From the NCBI GenBank assembly GCA_046582635.1, contig JAYGEA010000140.1, positions 1 through 7,721 on the forward strand: a stretch of 7,721 bases of DNA. The letters run 5' to 3'. The DNA is from GCA-2731375 sp046582635 (lineage in GTDB: Bacteria; Pseudomonadota; Alphaproteobacteria; GCA-2731375). Below, piece after piece: positions 1 through 6,813 of this stretch. The notes under the pieces are model-generated. The model was not told the origin of the DNA. It did no database searches and saw nothing but the letters and a program-made list of their open reading frames with translations. The first letter of the stretch is position 1. Every line of letters begins with the position of its first letter. Both the position numbers and the translations under genes were made by a program.

Positions 1-563
1 GGCTTGAGGTAGGTAACGGTTGATTTGCTGCAGCCTTCGAACAGGAGCTGCTCTTCGTCAGGTTCAAGCCTTCTGTTCCGCACCCCTGGTTTGCCGGGCC
101 GATGGACATTCTTGATCGGGTTATCTTGAAACGGAAAACCCCACTGCAATTTGGCTGTTTCGATAATGTGATGCAGCAGACCGACTTCCAGCGCAACCGT
201 AGCAGGGCAAACTTTCTCGATCCTGTTTTCAACGTATCCATTTACCGTTGCGGTTTTGAGATCAATCAATCGGCATGAGGCTAGGCGATGTCTCTTGATC
301 TTCTTAAGCCGGAGACTTTCTGGGCCATGTCCTCTCTTCTTGGGCGTCATCTGTTCCAGGTACCGGGTTATCAAATCACTAAGAGTATGACGCTTCAAAA
401 TGTTTGTATCTGGCAACAGCCCCTCTACATCCAACTTCGATTCAATCATCCTGCTCCAGCGCTCGGCATCGGACTTCTGGATGAAAGACTTGCTCAAGGA
501 AGGTTGGTTGGTTCGTCTAATCTGAACCTGCCATTTACCATTTCGTCTTCGAATACTGGCCAT
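1..563 (-). CDS. Tyrosine-type site-specific recombinase (phage/island integrase), N-terminal part, cut by window edge
   Basis: Reading leftward from an ATG at 563-561, 187 codons stay open to the window edge. The first ~50 residues (starting MASIRRRNGKWQVQIRR, then a SKSFIQKSDAERW segment) have the look of the small arm-type DNA-binding domain of phage and island integrases. Residues ~55-170 (TLSDLITRYLEQ, ESLRLKKIKRH, TVNGYVENRIEK, ALEVGLLHHIIETA, then NPIKNV) match the helical core-binding domain. The catalytic domain with its R-H-R-Y residues would lie beyond position 1, so integrity cannot be judged. A GGGAG ribosome site sits 7 nt before the ATG. The gene points away from tRNA-Val, starting ~100 bp from the tRNA 3' end, the usual layout of an element that used this tRNA as attachment site. 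Family assignment is from recognised sequence style; confidence in integrase is high, in subfamily low. Confidence 0.85.
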   Translation of the reverse strand, partial: MASIRRRNGKWQVQIRRTNQPSLSKSFIQKSDAERWSRMIESKLDVEGLLPDTNILKRHTLSDLITRYLEQMTPKKRGHGPESLRLKKIKRHRLASCRLIDLKTATVNGYVENRIEKVCPATVALEVGLLHHIIETAKLQWGFPFQDNPIKNVHRPGKPGVRNRRLEPDEEQLLFEGCSKSTVTYLK

Positions 564-663
564 ATGAATTCTCCCGTTGTGACCTAACTGTGACGGGTTG
601 AATTCGTAGAAATTTGGTAAGAGCCAGAATTTCTATAACATATTGTTACTGTTACAGAAAATA
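564..663 (-). promoter_or_regulatory. Integrase leader with paired repeats (candidate promoter, operator or arm sites)
   Basis: This 100-bp gap between integrase start and tRNA 3' end holds several repeats. TGTGAC occurs at 578-583 and 589-594, 11 bp apart (about one helical turn). TGTTAC is repeated head to tail at 644-649 and 650-655. An 8-bp inverted repeat TAGAAATT/AATTTCTA lies at 607-614 and 628-635 with a 13-bp spacer. Paired short repeats here would suit integrase arm-type sites, excisionase sites or a repressor operator, but which one cannot be told from sequence. A TATAGA-like -10 can be read leftward at about 629-634 but has no convincing -35. Confidence 0.4.
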
Positions 664-690
664 TGGTGGGCGCACCGGGATTCGAACCTG
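664..690 (-). other. Candidate attachment site (att) in tRNA 3' half
   Basis: An integrase gene starts ~100 bp beyond the 3' end of this tRNA and is transcribed away from it. Elements of this kind usually recombine within the T-loop to 3'-end segment, restoring a functional tRNA. The partner att copy at the far end of the element would lie left of position 1, so the exact core cannot be defined here. The T-stem mismatch lies inside the proposed segment. Confidence 0.45.
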
Positions 691-740
691 GGACCTCTGC
701 GATGTGAACACAGCGCTCTAACCAACTGAGCTATGCGCCC
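664..740 (-). tRNA. tRNA-Val, anticodon CAC
   Basis: Read leftward this is a 77-nt cloverleaf: acceptor GGGCGCA/TGCGCCC fully paired, D-arm GCTC/GAGC, anticodon stem CTGTG/CGCAG (one G-T pair) with loop TTCACAT, giving anticodon CAC for valine GUG codons. The T-arm is CCAGG-TTCGAAT-CCCGG, discriminator A, and the CCA tail is encoded (664-666 on the complement). The T-stem contains one A-C mismatch (positions 689 and 677, standard pair 51-63). It probably has its own promoter between it and the phosphatase gene, and serves as attachment site for the integrase-bearing element to its left. Confidence 0.95.
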
Positions 741-752
741 TCCAGGGAGTGG

Positions 753-781
753 GAATTAATGCCGCCGGGCGGCGCTGTCAA
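753..781 (-). promoter_or_regulatory. Promoter of tRNA-Val
   Basis: Read leftward, a perfect TTGACA (-35) occupies 776-781 and overlaps the TGA stop of the phosphatase gene. An AT-only patch at 754-760 (ATTAAT with a 15-bp spacer, or TTAATT with 16 bp) supplies the -10. The predicted start lies a few bases before the mature tRNA end at 740. The stretch after the -10 is C-rich (TCCCACTCCC), as in many stable-RNA promoters under stringent control; that regulatory reading is inference. Confidence 0.55.
754..773 (-). terminator. GC hairpin after the phosphatase gene, possible weak terminator
   Basis: GCCGC-CCG-GCGGC at 761-773 can fold as a 5-bp GC stem with a 3-nt loop directly after the phosphatase stop, followed on the minus strand by ATTAATT, not a real T-run. 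It also fills the spacer of the tRNA promoter, so it could simply be spacer composition. Confidence 0.3.
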
Positions 782-1461
782 GCAAGCTTGTGGCTTAGCA
801 TTTCCAGGGCCGGCAACAATTGGTCGAAATGATCGATCAGGGCATCCGCGCCCAGCTCTTGAACCGGCACCGTTGTGTAACCAAAAGTGACCAGCACCAC
901 CGGAATGCCGGCGTTGCGGGCGGCGTTCAGGTCGTTGGCGCTGTCGCCGATCATCACCGCCCTGTCGGGCGCGACACCGATCGCCTCGAGGGTGCCCAAA
1001 ATGTGTCCGGCGTCGGGTTTGCGCACCGCCAGACTGTCGCCGCCCAGAACGGCGGCGAAATAATCGGCCATGGCCAGTTGATCGAACAGTCGGTTCGACA
1101 GGGCCACGGGCTTGTTGGTGCAGACGGCCAGTTGCAAACCCGCCGCGCGCAAGGCGTCCAATGCCGCCCGAACGCCGTCAAAGGCAAAACTTTCGTCCGC
1201 CACATGGTGCCAATAATAATCCAGCAGGACGTCGAACCATTGTTCGATCTCGTCATCCGTCGGATTTTCGCCCGTCGCCTCCAGGCCAAGGCGCAGCATG
1301 ACCCGGGCGCCGTCACCGATCATATGGCGCACCTGGTCAAGTTCGACGCCGCTCCGGCCGGCTTGCGCCAGGGTATGATTGAGGGCGCCGCAAAGATCCG
1401 GCGCGGTTTCGATCAGAGTACCGTCCAGATCGAACAGGACGGCGTCAAAACGCTCGGCAAT
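778..1461 (-). CDS. gph: HAD-family phosphoglycolate phosphatase-like hydrolase
   Basis: Probably dephosphorylates 2-phosphoglycolate (arising from DNA repair or oxygenase side reactions) or a related small phosphate ester in the cytoplasm. All four HAD motifs are present, numbering from 1461: FDLDGT at 10-15 (nucleophile D11, acid/base D13), T115 in VCTNKP, K148 in VRKP, and D173/D177 in MIGDSANDLNAA. A helical cap lies between motifs I and II (~20-95). Length ~227 aa suits the Gph family. The start is a problem: from the in-frame stop inside the permease gene to motif I there is no ATG, GTG or TTG in frame. The choice of 1461 (ATT) rests on length and on an AGGAG just upstream, which is too close for a normal site. 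The first ordinary in-frame start (GTG at 1332) would delete the nucleophile motif. The gene follows the permease stop by 7 bp, so coupled translation is likely. HAD phosphatase is secure; exact substrate is inferred. Confidence 0.85.
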   Translation of the reverse strand: MAERFDAVLFDLDGTLIETAPDLCGALNHTLAQAGRSGVELDQVRHMIGDGARVMLRLGLEATGENPTDDEIEQWFDVLLDYYWHHVADESFAFDGVRAALDALRAAGLQLAVCTNKPVALSNRLFDQLAMADYFAAVLGGDSLAVRKPDAGHILGTLEAIGVAPDRAVMIGDSANDLNAARNAGIPVVLVTFGYTTVPVQELGADALIDHFDQLLPALEMLSHKLA

Positions 1462-1468
1462 ACTCCTG

Positions 1469-3230
1469 TTACATCCAAATCCACATAATCAGGGGCACGG
1501 CGACAACAACGATAACGATTTCCAGGGGCAGGCCAACCCGCCAATAGTCCGAGAACCGATAGCCGCCGGGACCCAATACCAGAGTGTTGCATTGATGGCC
1601 AATGGGCGTGAGGAAGGCGCAGGATGCCCCGATGGCGACGGCCATCAAAAAGCCGTCCGGGCTGCTGCCCAAGCCCTGGGCGATACCCACCGATATGGGC
1701 GCCATGACCACCGCCGTGGCGGCATTGTTCATGACGTCGGACAGGGTCATGGTCAGGACAAGAACAAAGGTCAACAACACCCACACCGGCAATGATCCGG
1801 CCAGGTCAACCAGGCCATTGGCCAAAAGCGCGGCGGTGCCGGTACTTTCCAACGCCCCGCCCACGGGGATCATGCCGCCCAGCAGGACGATCACCGGCCA
1901 GTCGATGGCGCCATACATCTCGCCCAAATTAAAAAACCCCAACAACACCATGGCCACGGCGGCGGCCGTCAGGGACACGGCCGCCGGCAACAGGCCCAGC
2001 CCGCTGGCCGCCAAGGCAGCGGCGAAAATGGCCAGGCCCAGCAGCACCCGGCGTTCCTGGCCCAGGCACAGGCCCCGGCGCATCAGGGGCAGGCAGCCCA
2101 GGCGGGCCAGGGTCTCGGGCATGGCGCCGCTGTCGCCCTGCAGCAACAAGACATCGCCCGGCCGCATCACGGCCCGGTCCAAACGGCTGCGCAGCCGCTG
2201 CCCCTGGCGGGCGATGGCCAGCAGGTTCAGGCCATGGCGGTTGCGCAAGTTCGCGGTGCGGGCACTACGGCCATTGAGTGGGGAATCGGTGGTGACCACG
2301 GCCTCGATCAGGGCAATTTCGTCGGAGACCAGATGCGCCGGCGACAGCGCTTCATCGCCCACCAGTTCCAGTTCCGCCGCTTCGATAAAGCTTTTCAAAT
2401 CCACCGGGTCGGCGCGGAGCACCAGAATATCGCCAGCCTGCAATTTGGTGCGCCGGCTGGGGGCGGGGCGGTGCTCCTCCCCCCGGATCAGGGCGGTCAC
2501 CAGGACATCAAGTTCATCCAGCTCCGGCAGGGTGGCGATAGAACGGCCTATCAGTGCGGCATCGGCGGGCAAACGCGCCTCGGTCATGTAGTCGCGGATT
2601 TGGAATACATCTTCCGCACTGGCCTGGCCCCGACGTTGGCGCGGGATCAGGCGCCAGCCGAACAAGACCAGATACAGCACGCCCAGAATGGCAATGATGC
2701 CGCCCACCGGCGTGAAATCAAACATCGAAAACGGCTGATCAAAGGCATCGGCCCGATATTGCGCGATGATGACATTGGGCGGCGTGCCGATCATTGTCGC
2801 CAGGCCGCCCAGAATGGCGCCAAAACTCAACGGCATCAGCAAGGCGGCGGGAGAGCGTTGCTGCTTGCGGGCAGTCTCCAGCGCCACGGGCATGAGGATC
2901 GCCAAGGCGCCCACATTTTTCATGAAGGCGGAGCAAAACCCGCACGTCAGGGTCAGGGCCGCCAAATAGCAGGTGCGGGCGGTCCATCAGGGGCGCCAGC
3001 CAGCCAGCGATCATATCCACCACCCCGGCGTTGCGCAGGCCCCGGCTGATGATCAGCACCGCCACCACGGTAATCACCGCCGGATGGCCAAAACCGGCGA
3101 AAATCGAACCCGCCGGCACCAACCCGGCGATGGCGGTCGCCAACAGCGCCAAAACGGCGACCACGTCATAGCGCGGCCGGCCCCAAATAAACAGCACGAC
3201 GGCGGCAACTAATATGCCGGTAATCGCCAT
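1469..3230 (-). pseudogene. SLC13-type permease with two RCK-C (TrkA-C) domains, frame broken by one base
   Basis: Inner-membrane anion/sodium symporter-like protein; substrate unknown (relatives carry sulfate, dicarboxylates or citrate). The N-terminal 89 codons (from ATG 3230; MAITGILVAAVVLFIWGRPR) are in one frame. From 2965 leftward the rest (LAALTLTCGFCSAFMKN onward, 498 codons) is in another. Dropping one T from the TTT at 2964-2966 fuses them into ~586 aa, the usual size for this family. In the C-terminal part, family signatures include MIGTPPN (58-64), two cytoplasmic RCK-C-like segments (about 130-197 and 215-280), MNNAATA (412-418) and a TPIGHQCNTLVLGPGGYRF motif (453-471) near the C-terminus. 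Hydrophobic helices occupy both ends. The remaining 1.5 kb has no stop, so the lesion is recent or a sequence error. It lies upstream of gph in a likely operon. The start at 3230 has only a weak GGA ribosome site. Confidence 0.8.
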
Positions 3231-3275
3231 TGCGGATAATCCATTCCCGACGCCCTTTTTTTGCCATCGTAGTGA

Positions 3276-3306
3276 TTTATGACACTGCATTGAAAGATAC
3301 TGTAAA
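3276..3306 (-). promoter_or_regulatory. Candidate promoter for the permease-phosphatase operon
   Basis: Read leftward, TTTACA (3301-3306) and CATAAA (3276-3281) resemble -35 and -10 boxes but are 19 bp apart, longer than ideal. The start would fall ~38 bp before the permease ATG. Sequence resemblance only. Confidence 0.3.
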
Positions 3307-3327
3307 GGTAATTGAATTGGTCTGCTG

Positions 3328-3391
3328 TTGACCTTGTGGCACCCTCGCCGCGCTAAATACCAAGGTACGGCGATAGAGAAGAGGGTAGAAT
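3328..3391 (+). promoter_or_regulatory. Candidate promoter region for glmU-glmS
   Basis: Two weak options face rightward: TTGACC at 3328-3333 with CTAAAT at 3353-3358 (19-bp spacer), and a better -10, TAGAAT at 3386-3391, with no good -35. Both lie in the 215-bp divergent intergenic region and leave a leader of about 50-80 nt containing the tandem repeats. Confidence 0.3.
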
Positions 3392-3404
3392 TCCCTAGCG
3401 AATC

Positions 3405-3436
3405 GCTCCTGAATCGAAGAGCCCCTGAATCGAAGA
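3405..3436 (+). repeat. Two tandem 16-bp repeats in the glmU leader
   Basis: GCTCCTGAATCGAAGA (3405-3420) is followed without gap by GCCCCTGAATCGAAGA (3421-3436), one mismatch in 16. The core GAATCG appears a third time at 3400-3405, inside the odd palindrome AGCGAATCGCT (3398-3408). The second copy ends 9 nt before the glmU ATG, so its GAAGA is the only ribosome-site candidate. The duplication could be a paired binding site or simple slippage. Confidence 0.7.
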
Positions 3437-3445
3437 AATGATTAC

Positions 3446-4831
3446 ATGAGCCAATACCCCATCGCCACCGTCATACTTGCCGCCGGCCAGGGCAGCCGGA
3501 TGAAATCAGACCTGCCCAAGGTGCTGCATCCCCTGGCGGGCCGTTCCATGCTGGCGCAGTTACTGGCGGTGGTGGACGCCTTGGGCCCGGAAAAACGCAT
3601 TGTCGTGGTTTCGCCAGACAACGGTGATGCCATCAGGGCGGCGGTGCCGGGATTGGATATCGCGATCCAAGCGTCTGCCTTGGGCACCGGGCATGCGGTG
3701 ATGGCGGCGCGGGAAAATCTGGCCGGCTTCACGGGCGATGTCCTGGTGCTATTTGGGGATTCGCCCCTGGTCGCAGCGGAAACCCTGCAAGCCATGCTGG
3801 CCGCCCGCCATTCGGACAGTGACCCGGCGGTGGTGGTGATGGGCTTCCGCCCCGCCGACACGGCCCAGTATGCCCGCCTGATGATAGACGAGAACGGGGA
3901 CGGGAACGGCAATCTGTCCCGCATTGTGGAGCATCGAGACGCCAACGAGGCGGAGAGGCAAACCGATCTGTGCAATTCCGGCTTCATGGCCATCGACGGT
4001 GCCATTCTGGGCCAGCTGCTGGACGGCCTCGGTACCGACAATGCCAAGGGCGAATATTACCTAACCGAAATTGTCGAGATCGCCAGCCGTTTGGGCCGCG
4101 CATGCCGGGTGGTCGAGGCGGGCGAGATCGAGGCTTACGGCATCAATTCCCGCGACCAGTTGGCCCAGGCCGAGGCGGTCATACAAAACCGCCTGCGCCA
4201 TAGGGCCATGGACGTTGGCGTCACGCTGCTGGACCCCGACAGCGTCTATTTCAGCCATGACACCACGTTGGGCCGGGATGTTACCGTCCAACCCCATGTC
4301 TTCTTCGGCCCCGGCGTTACCGTGGGCGATCATGTCACCATAAATGGCTTTTCCCATCTTGAAGGTTGCCAGGTGGCGGCGGGCGCCGTCATCGGGCCGT
4401 TTGCCCGCCTGCGGCCGGAGGCGGAGATTGGCGCCGGCGCCCGCATCGGCAATTTTGTCGAGATCAAGAAGGCCCGTATCGAGGACGGCGCCAAGGTCAA
4501 CCATCTCAGCTACATCGGCGATGCCCGTGTGGGGATGGGCGCCAATATCGGCGCGGGAACAATTACCTGCAATTACGATGGCTTTCTGAAAGCCTTCACG
4601 GACATCGGCAAGGGCGCCTTTATCGGCTCCAATACCGCATTGGTGGCACCGGTCAAGGTGGGCGACGGCGCCATCGTCGGGGCGGGCAGTACGATCACGC
4701 GCGAGGTCGCGGCGGATGCCCTGGCCGTCGAGCGATCGAAACAACAGGAACGGCAGGGCTGGGCGTCGTCATTTCGTAAACGCAAGGCAGCGGAGAAAGC
4801 TGCGCAAAAGAGAAAAACAGATAAAAAATAG
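3446..4831 (+). CDS. glmU: Bifunctional GlmU: glucosamine-1-phosphate acetyltransferase / N-acetylglucosamine-1-phosphate uridylyltransferase
   Basis: Cytoplasmic enzyme making UDP-GlcNAc in two steps: acetyl-CoA-dependent acetylation of glucosamine-1-phosphate, then uridylyl transfer from UTP. The N-terminal Rossmann-like domain (1-~240) shows LAAGQGSRMKSDLPKVLH (11-28, with R18 and K25), LGTGHA (79-84), FGDSPL (103-108, metal-binding D105; relatives often read YGDVPL), IVEH with E162, CNSGF with N177 and YGIN with N234. The C-terminal half is a left-handed beta helix of hexapeptide repeats, with the acetyltransferase H353 in KVNHLSYIGDA and GAGTITCNYDG (369-379). Length 461 aa matches the family (~456). 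The tail from 443 is strongly basic (RKRKAAEKAAQKRK). The ATG overlaps, as ATGA, a three-codon frame ATG ATT ACA TGA at 3438-3449. First gene of an operon with glmS. Confidence 0.97.
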   Translation: MSQYPIATVILAAGQGSRMKSDLPKVLHPLAGRSMLAQLLAVVDALGPEKRIVVVSPDNGDAIRAAVPGLDIAIQASALGTGHAVMAARENLAGFTGDVLVLFGDSPLVAAETLQAMLAARHSDSDPAVVVMGFRPADTAQYARLMIDENGDGNGNLSRIVEHRDANEAERQTDLCNSGFMAIDGAILGQLLDGLGTDNAKGEYYLTEIVEIASRLGRACRVVEAGEIEAYGINSRDQLAQAEAVIQNRLRHRAMDVGVTLLDPDSVYFSHDTTLGRDVTVQPHVFFGPGVTVGDHVTINGFSHLEGCQVAAGAVIGPFARLRPEAEIGAGARIGNFVEIKKARIEDGAKVNHLSYIGDARVGMGANIGAGTITCNYDGFLKAFTDIGKGAFIGSNTALVAPVKVGDGAIVGAGSTITREVAADALAVERSKQQERQGWASSFRKRKAAEKAAQKRKTDKK

Positions 4832-4840
4832 GAACGCAAT

Positions 4841-6673
4841 ATGTGCGGTATCATCGGCATTATCGGCAGTGAAAAGCAAGGCGGCGTCGCAAATAGGATT
4901 GCCGAGGGGCTGAAACGCCTGGAATACCGCGGCTATGACAGCGCCGGCATCGCCACCCTGGTCAACGGCCATATCGACCGGCGCCGGGCCGAGGGCAAGT
5001 TGATAAATTTGGTCAATCGCCTGGACGAGGAACCGCTGGGGGGCGATGTGGGTATCGGGCACACCCGCTGGGCCACCCACGGCATCCCAAACGAGGTCAA
5101 CGCGCACCCCCATGCCACCTCCAACGTCGCCCTGGTGCACAACGGCATTATCGAGAACTTCAAGGAATTGAAGGCGGAACTGGTGGATCGCGGCGCTAAT
5201 TTCGCTTCCGAAACAGACACGGAGGTTGTCGTCCACCTGATCAGCCAGTATCTGAAGGATGGCCTGGACCCGGTCGCGGCGGCCGAGACCACGTTGAAGC
5301 GCCTGGAGGGCGCCTTTGCCCTGGCGGTGATCTTCTCCGGCGAGCATGACCTGATGGTGGGTGCGCGGCGCGGCAGCCCGCTGGTGGTGGGCTATGGCGA
5401 TGACGAGATGTACCTGGGCTCCGACGCCATCGCGCTGGCGCCCTGGACCAACCGGATCTGTTATTTGGACGAGGGCGATTGGGTCGTGGTGCGCCGGGAC
5501 GGCGCCGAAATCCACGACGCCTCGGGCAAAGTGGTACGGCGGGAGATCAAACTGACCGCCAATTCGTTGGGCGATATCTCAAAAGGCAACTACCGCCACT
5601 TCATGTTGAAGGAGATCTATGAACAACCCACCGTGATCGGGGATACCATTCATTCCTTCTTCAATCCGGAAGAACGCTCCATCCAATTGCCCCCTCTCCC
5701 GTTTGATTTCAAGAATGTACCAAAGCTAACGATTATCGGTTGCGGTACAGCTTCCTATGCCGGCCTGGTAGCAAAATATTGGTTCGAGGGCATGACACAG
5801 ATACCCGTGGAGGTCGACGTAGCTTCCGAATTTCGCTATCGCGAGGCGCCCTTGCCCGAAGGCGGCGTCGCCATTTTTCTCTCCCAATCCGGGGAGACCA
5901 TGGATACGTTGGAGGCGCTGAGGCTCTGCAAGGCACAAGGCCAGACAATCCTCTCCATCATCAACGTGCCCGACAGTTCCATCGCGCGGGAAAGCGACGT
6001 GGTACTGCAAACCCTGGCCGGACCCGAAATCGGCGTCGCCTCCACCAAGGCTTTCACGACGCAACTCGTGGTGCTGGCCTGCCTGGCCATCACAGCGGCC
6101 AAGCAGCGGGGCAAGCTGGATGCCCAAACCGAAGCCATACTGAGCCAGGCCATTACCGAAGTCCCTTCGCGCTGTGTCGAGGTGCTGCATCATGACGAGC
6201 ATATCCAGAAACTGGCTCAGGACATCTTCAAGGCACGGGACGCCCTCTATCTGGGCCGTGGCACCAGCTACCCCATCGCCATGGAAGGCGCCCTAAAGCT
6301 GAAGGAAATTTCCTACATCCATGCCGAAGGCTACCCGGCCGGCGAGATGAAACACGGCCCCATCGCCCTGATCGACGAACAGGTGCCGGTCATCGTGGTG
6401 GCGCCCAAGGACCAGTGGTTCGACAAGGTCGCCTCCAACATGGCGGAGGTCGCGGCCCGCGGCGGCAAAGTGGTGCTGATTTCCGACGGCGAGGGCATCG
6501 ACAGCACGGGCGATACCGCCTGGACCACCATCCGCCTGCCCAGCGTGCATCCCTTCGTGGCGCCGATCCTGTATTCGATCCCCGTGCAGTTGCTGGCTTA
6601 TCACATCGCCGTCCTCAAGGGCACCGACGTGGATCAGCCGCGTAATCTGGCAAAATCGGTGACCGTGGAGTAA
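4841..6673 (+). CDS. glmS: Glutamine--fructose-6-phosphate aminotransferase (isomerizing)
   Basis: Catalyses fructose-6-phosphate + glutamine to glucosamine-6-phosphate + glutamate, the first committed step to UDP-GlcNAc. N-terminal class II glutaminase: C2 nucleophile in MCGIIGIIG, HTRWATHG (74-81), HNGIIENF (100-107), D126 in ETDTE. Two SIS sugar-isomerase domains follow: IIGCGTASYAG (298-308), SQSGETMDT (348-356), then GRGTSYPIAMEGALKLKEI (472-490, catalytic-region K486 and E489), the H505 region GEMKHGP and the terminal DQPRNLAKSVTVE with K605. At 610 aa it is full length (E. coli 609). It starts 9 bp after the glmU stop with an AGGAA ribosome site, so there is no room for a glmS ribozyme; expression follows glmU. 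The end of the gene carries an attTn7-like target. Confidence 0.98.
   Translation: MCGIIGIIGSEKQGGVANRIAEGLKRLEYRGYDSAGIATLVNGHIDRRRAEGKLINLVNRLDEEPLGGDVGIGHTRWATHGIPNEVNAHPHATSNVALVHNGIIENFKELKAELVDRGANFASETDTEVVVHLISQYLKDGLDPVAAAETTLKRLEGAFALAVIFSGEHDLMVGARRGSPLVVGYGDDEMYLGSDAIALAPWTNRICYLDEGDWVVVRRDGAEIHDASGKVVRREIKLTANSLGDISKGNYRHFMLKEIYEQPTVIGDTIHSFFNPEERSIQLPPLPFDFKNVPKLTIIGCGTASYAGLVAKYWFEGMTQIPVEVDVASEFRYREAPLPEGGVAIFLSQSGETMDTLEALRLCKAQGQTILSIINVPDSSIARESDVVLQTLAGPEIGVASTKAFTTQLVVLACLAITAAKQRGKLDAQTEAILSQAITEVPSRCVEVLHHDEHIQKLAQDIFKARDALYLGRGTSYPIAMEGALKLKEISYIHAEGYPAGEMKHGPIALIDEQVPVIVVAPKDQWFDKVASNMAEVAARGGKVVLISDGEGIDSTGDTAWTTIRLPSVHPFVAPILYSIPVQLLAYHIAVLKGTDVDQPRNLAKSVTVE
6632..6673 (+). 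other. attTn7-like target sequence at the glmS 3' end
   Basis: The last 14 codons, encoding DQPRNLAKSVTVE and stop, closely resemble the conserved glmS end that Tn7 TnsD binds in enterobacteria (established knowledge); insertion there falls about 25 bp past the stop. Foreign-looking DNA does begin just downstream, but no Tn7 end or tns gene is visible in this window. Confidence 0.45.
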
Positions 6674-6691
6674 TTTCCAACGGATGGGTTC

Positions 6692-6717
6692 CAGAGGTAG
6701 ATTATTACCTCTGTTTC
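6692..6717 (+). terminator. Hairpin after glmS, probable terminator of glmU-glmS
   Basis: A perfect 8-bp inverted repeat CAGAGGTA/TACCTCTG (6692-6699, 6706-6713) with a 6-nt loop lies 18 bp after the glmS stop and is followed by TTTC. The T-tract is short, so termination may be partial. No other terminator-like structure follows within 100 bp. Confidence 0.5.
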
Positions 6718-6813
6718 ACTGCAACCCTGAGAACCTCTACACTCTGGGTTCCCCCATACTCCGAGTATCAACAATTCCTTCATGACACGATCAAGGAACT
6801 CCATGACGGTGGT

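Noticed and set aside
288..587. Plus-strand open frame of 99 codons opposite the integrase
   Set aside because: Antisense to a clear integrase N-terminus; its translation resembles no protein and it lacks a ribosome site.
820..1488. Plus-strand open frame of 222 codons
   Set aside because: Antisense shadow of the phosphatase gene, whose HAD motifs are all on the minus strand; high GC keeps the opposite strand free of stops.
1602..3049. Long plus-strand open frames opposite the permease
   Set aside because: Arg/Ala/Gln-rich translations typical of antisense GC-rich DNA; the minus strand carries the SLC13 signatures.
4832..4840. A glmS ribozyme or leader switch before glmS
   Set aside because: Only 9 bp separate glmU and glmS; there is no space, and the ribozyme is a feature mainly of Gram-positive bacteria.
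4061..5515. Long minus-strand open frames opposite glmU and glmS (up to 248 codons)
   Set aside because: Low-complexity His/Gln/Asp-rich antisense translations over well-conserved enzymes; no start signals.
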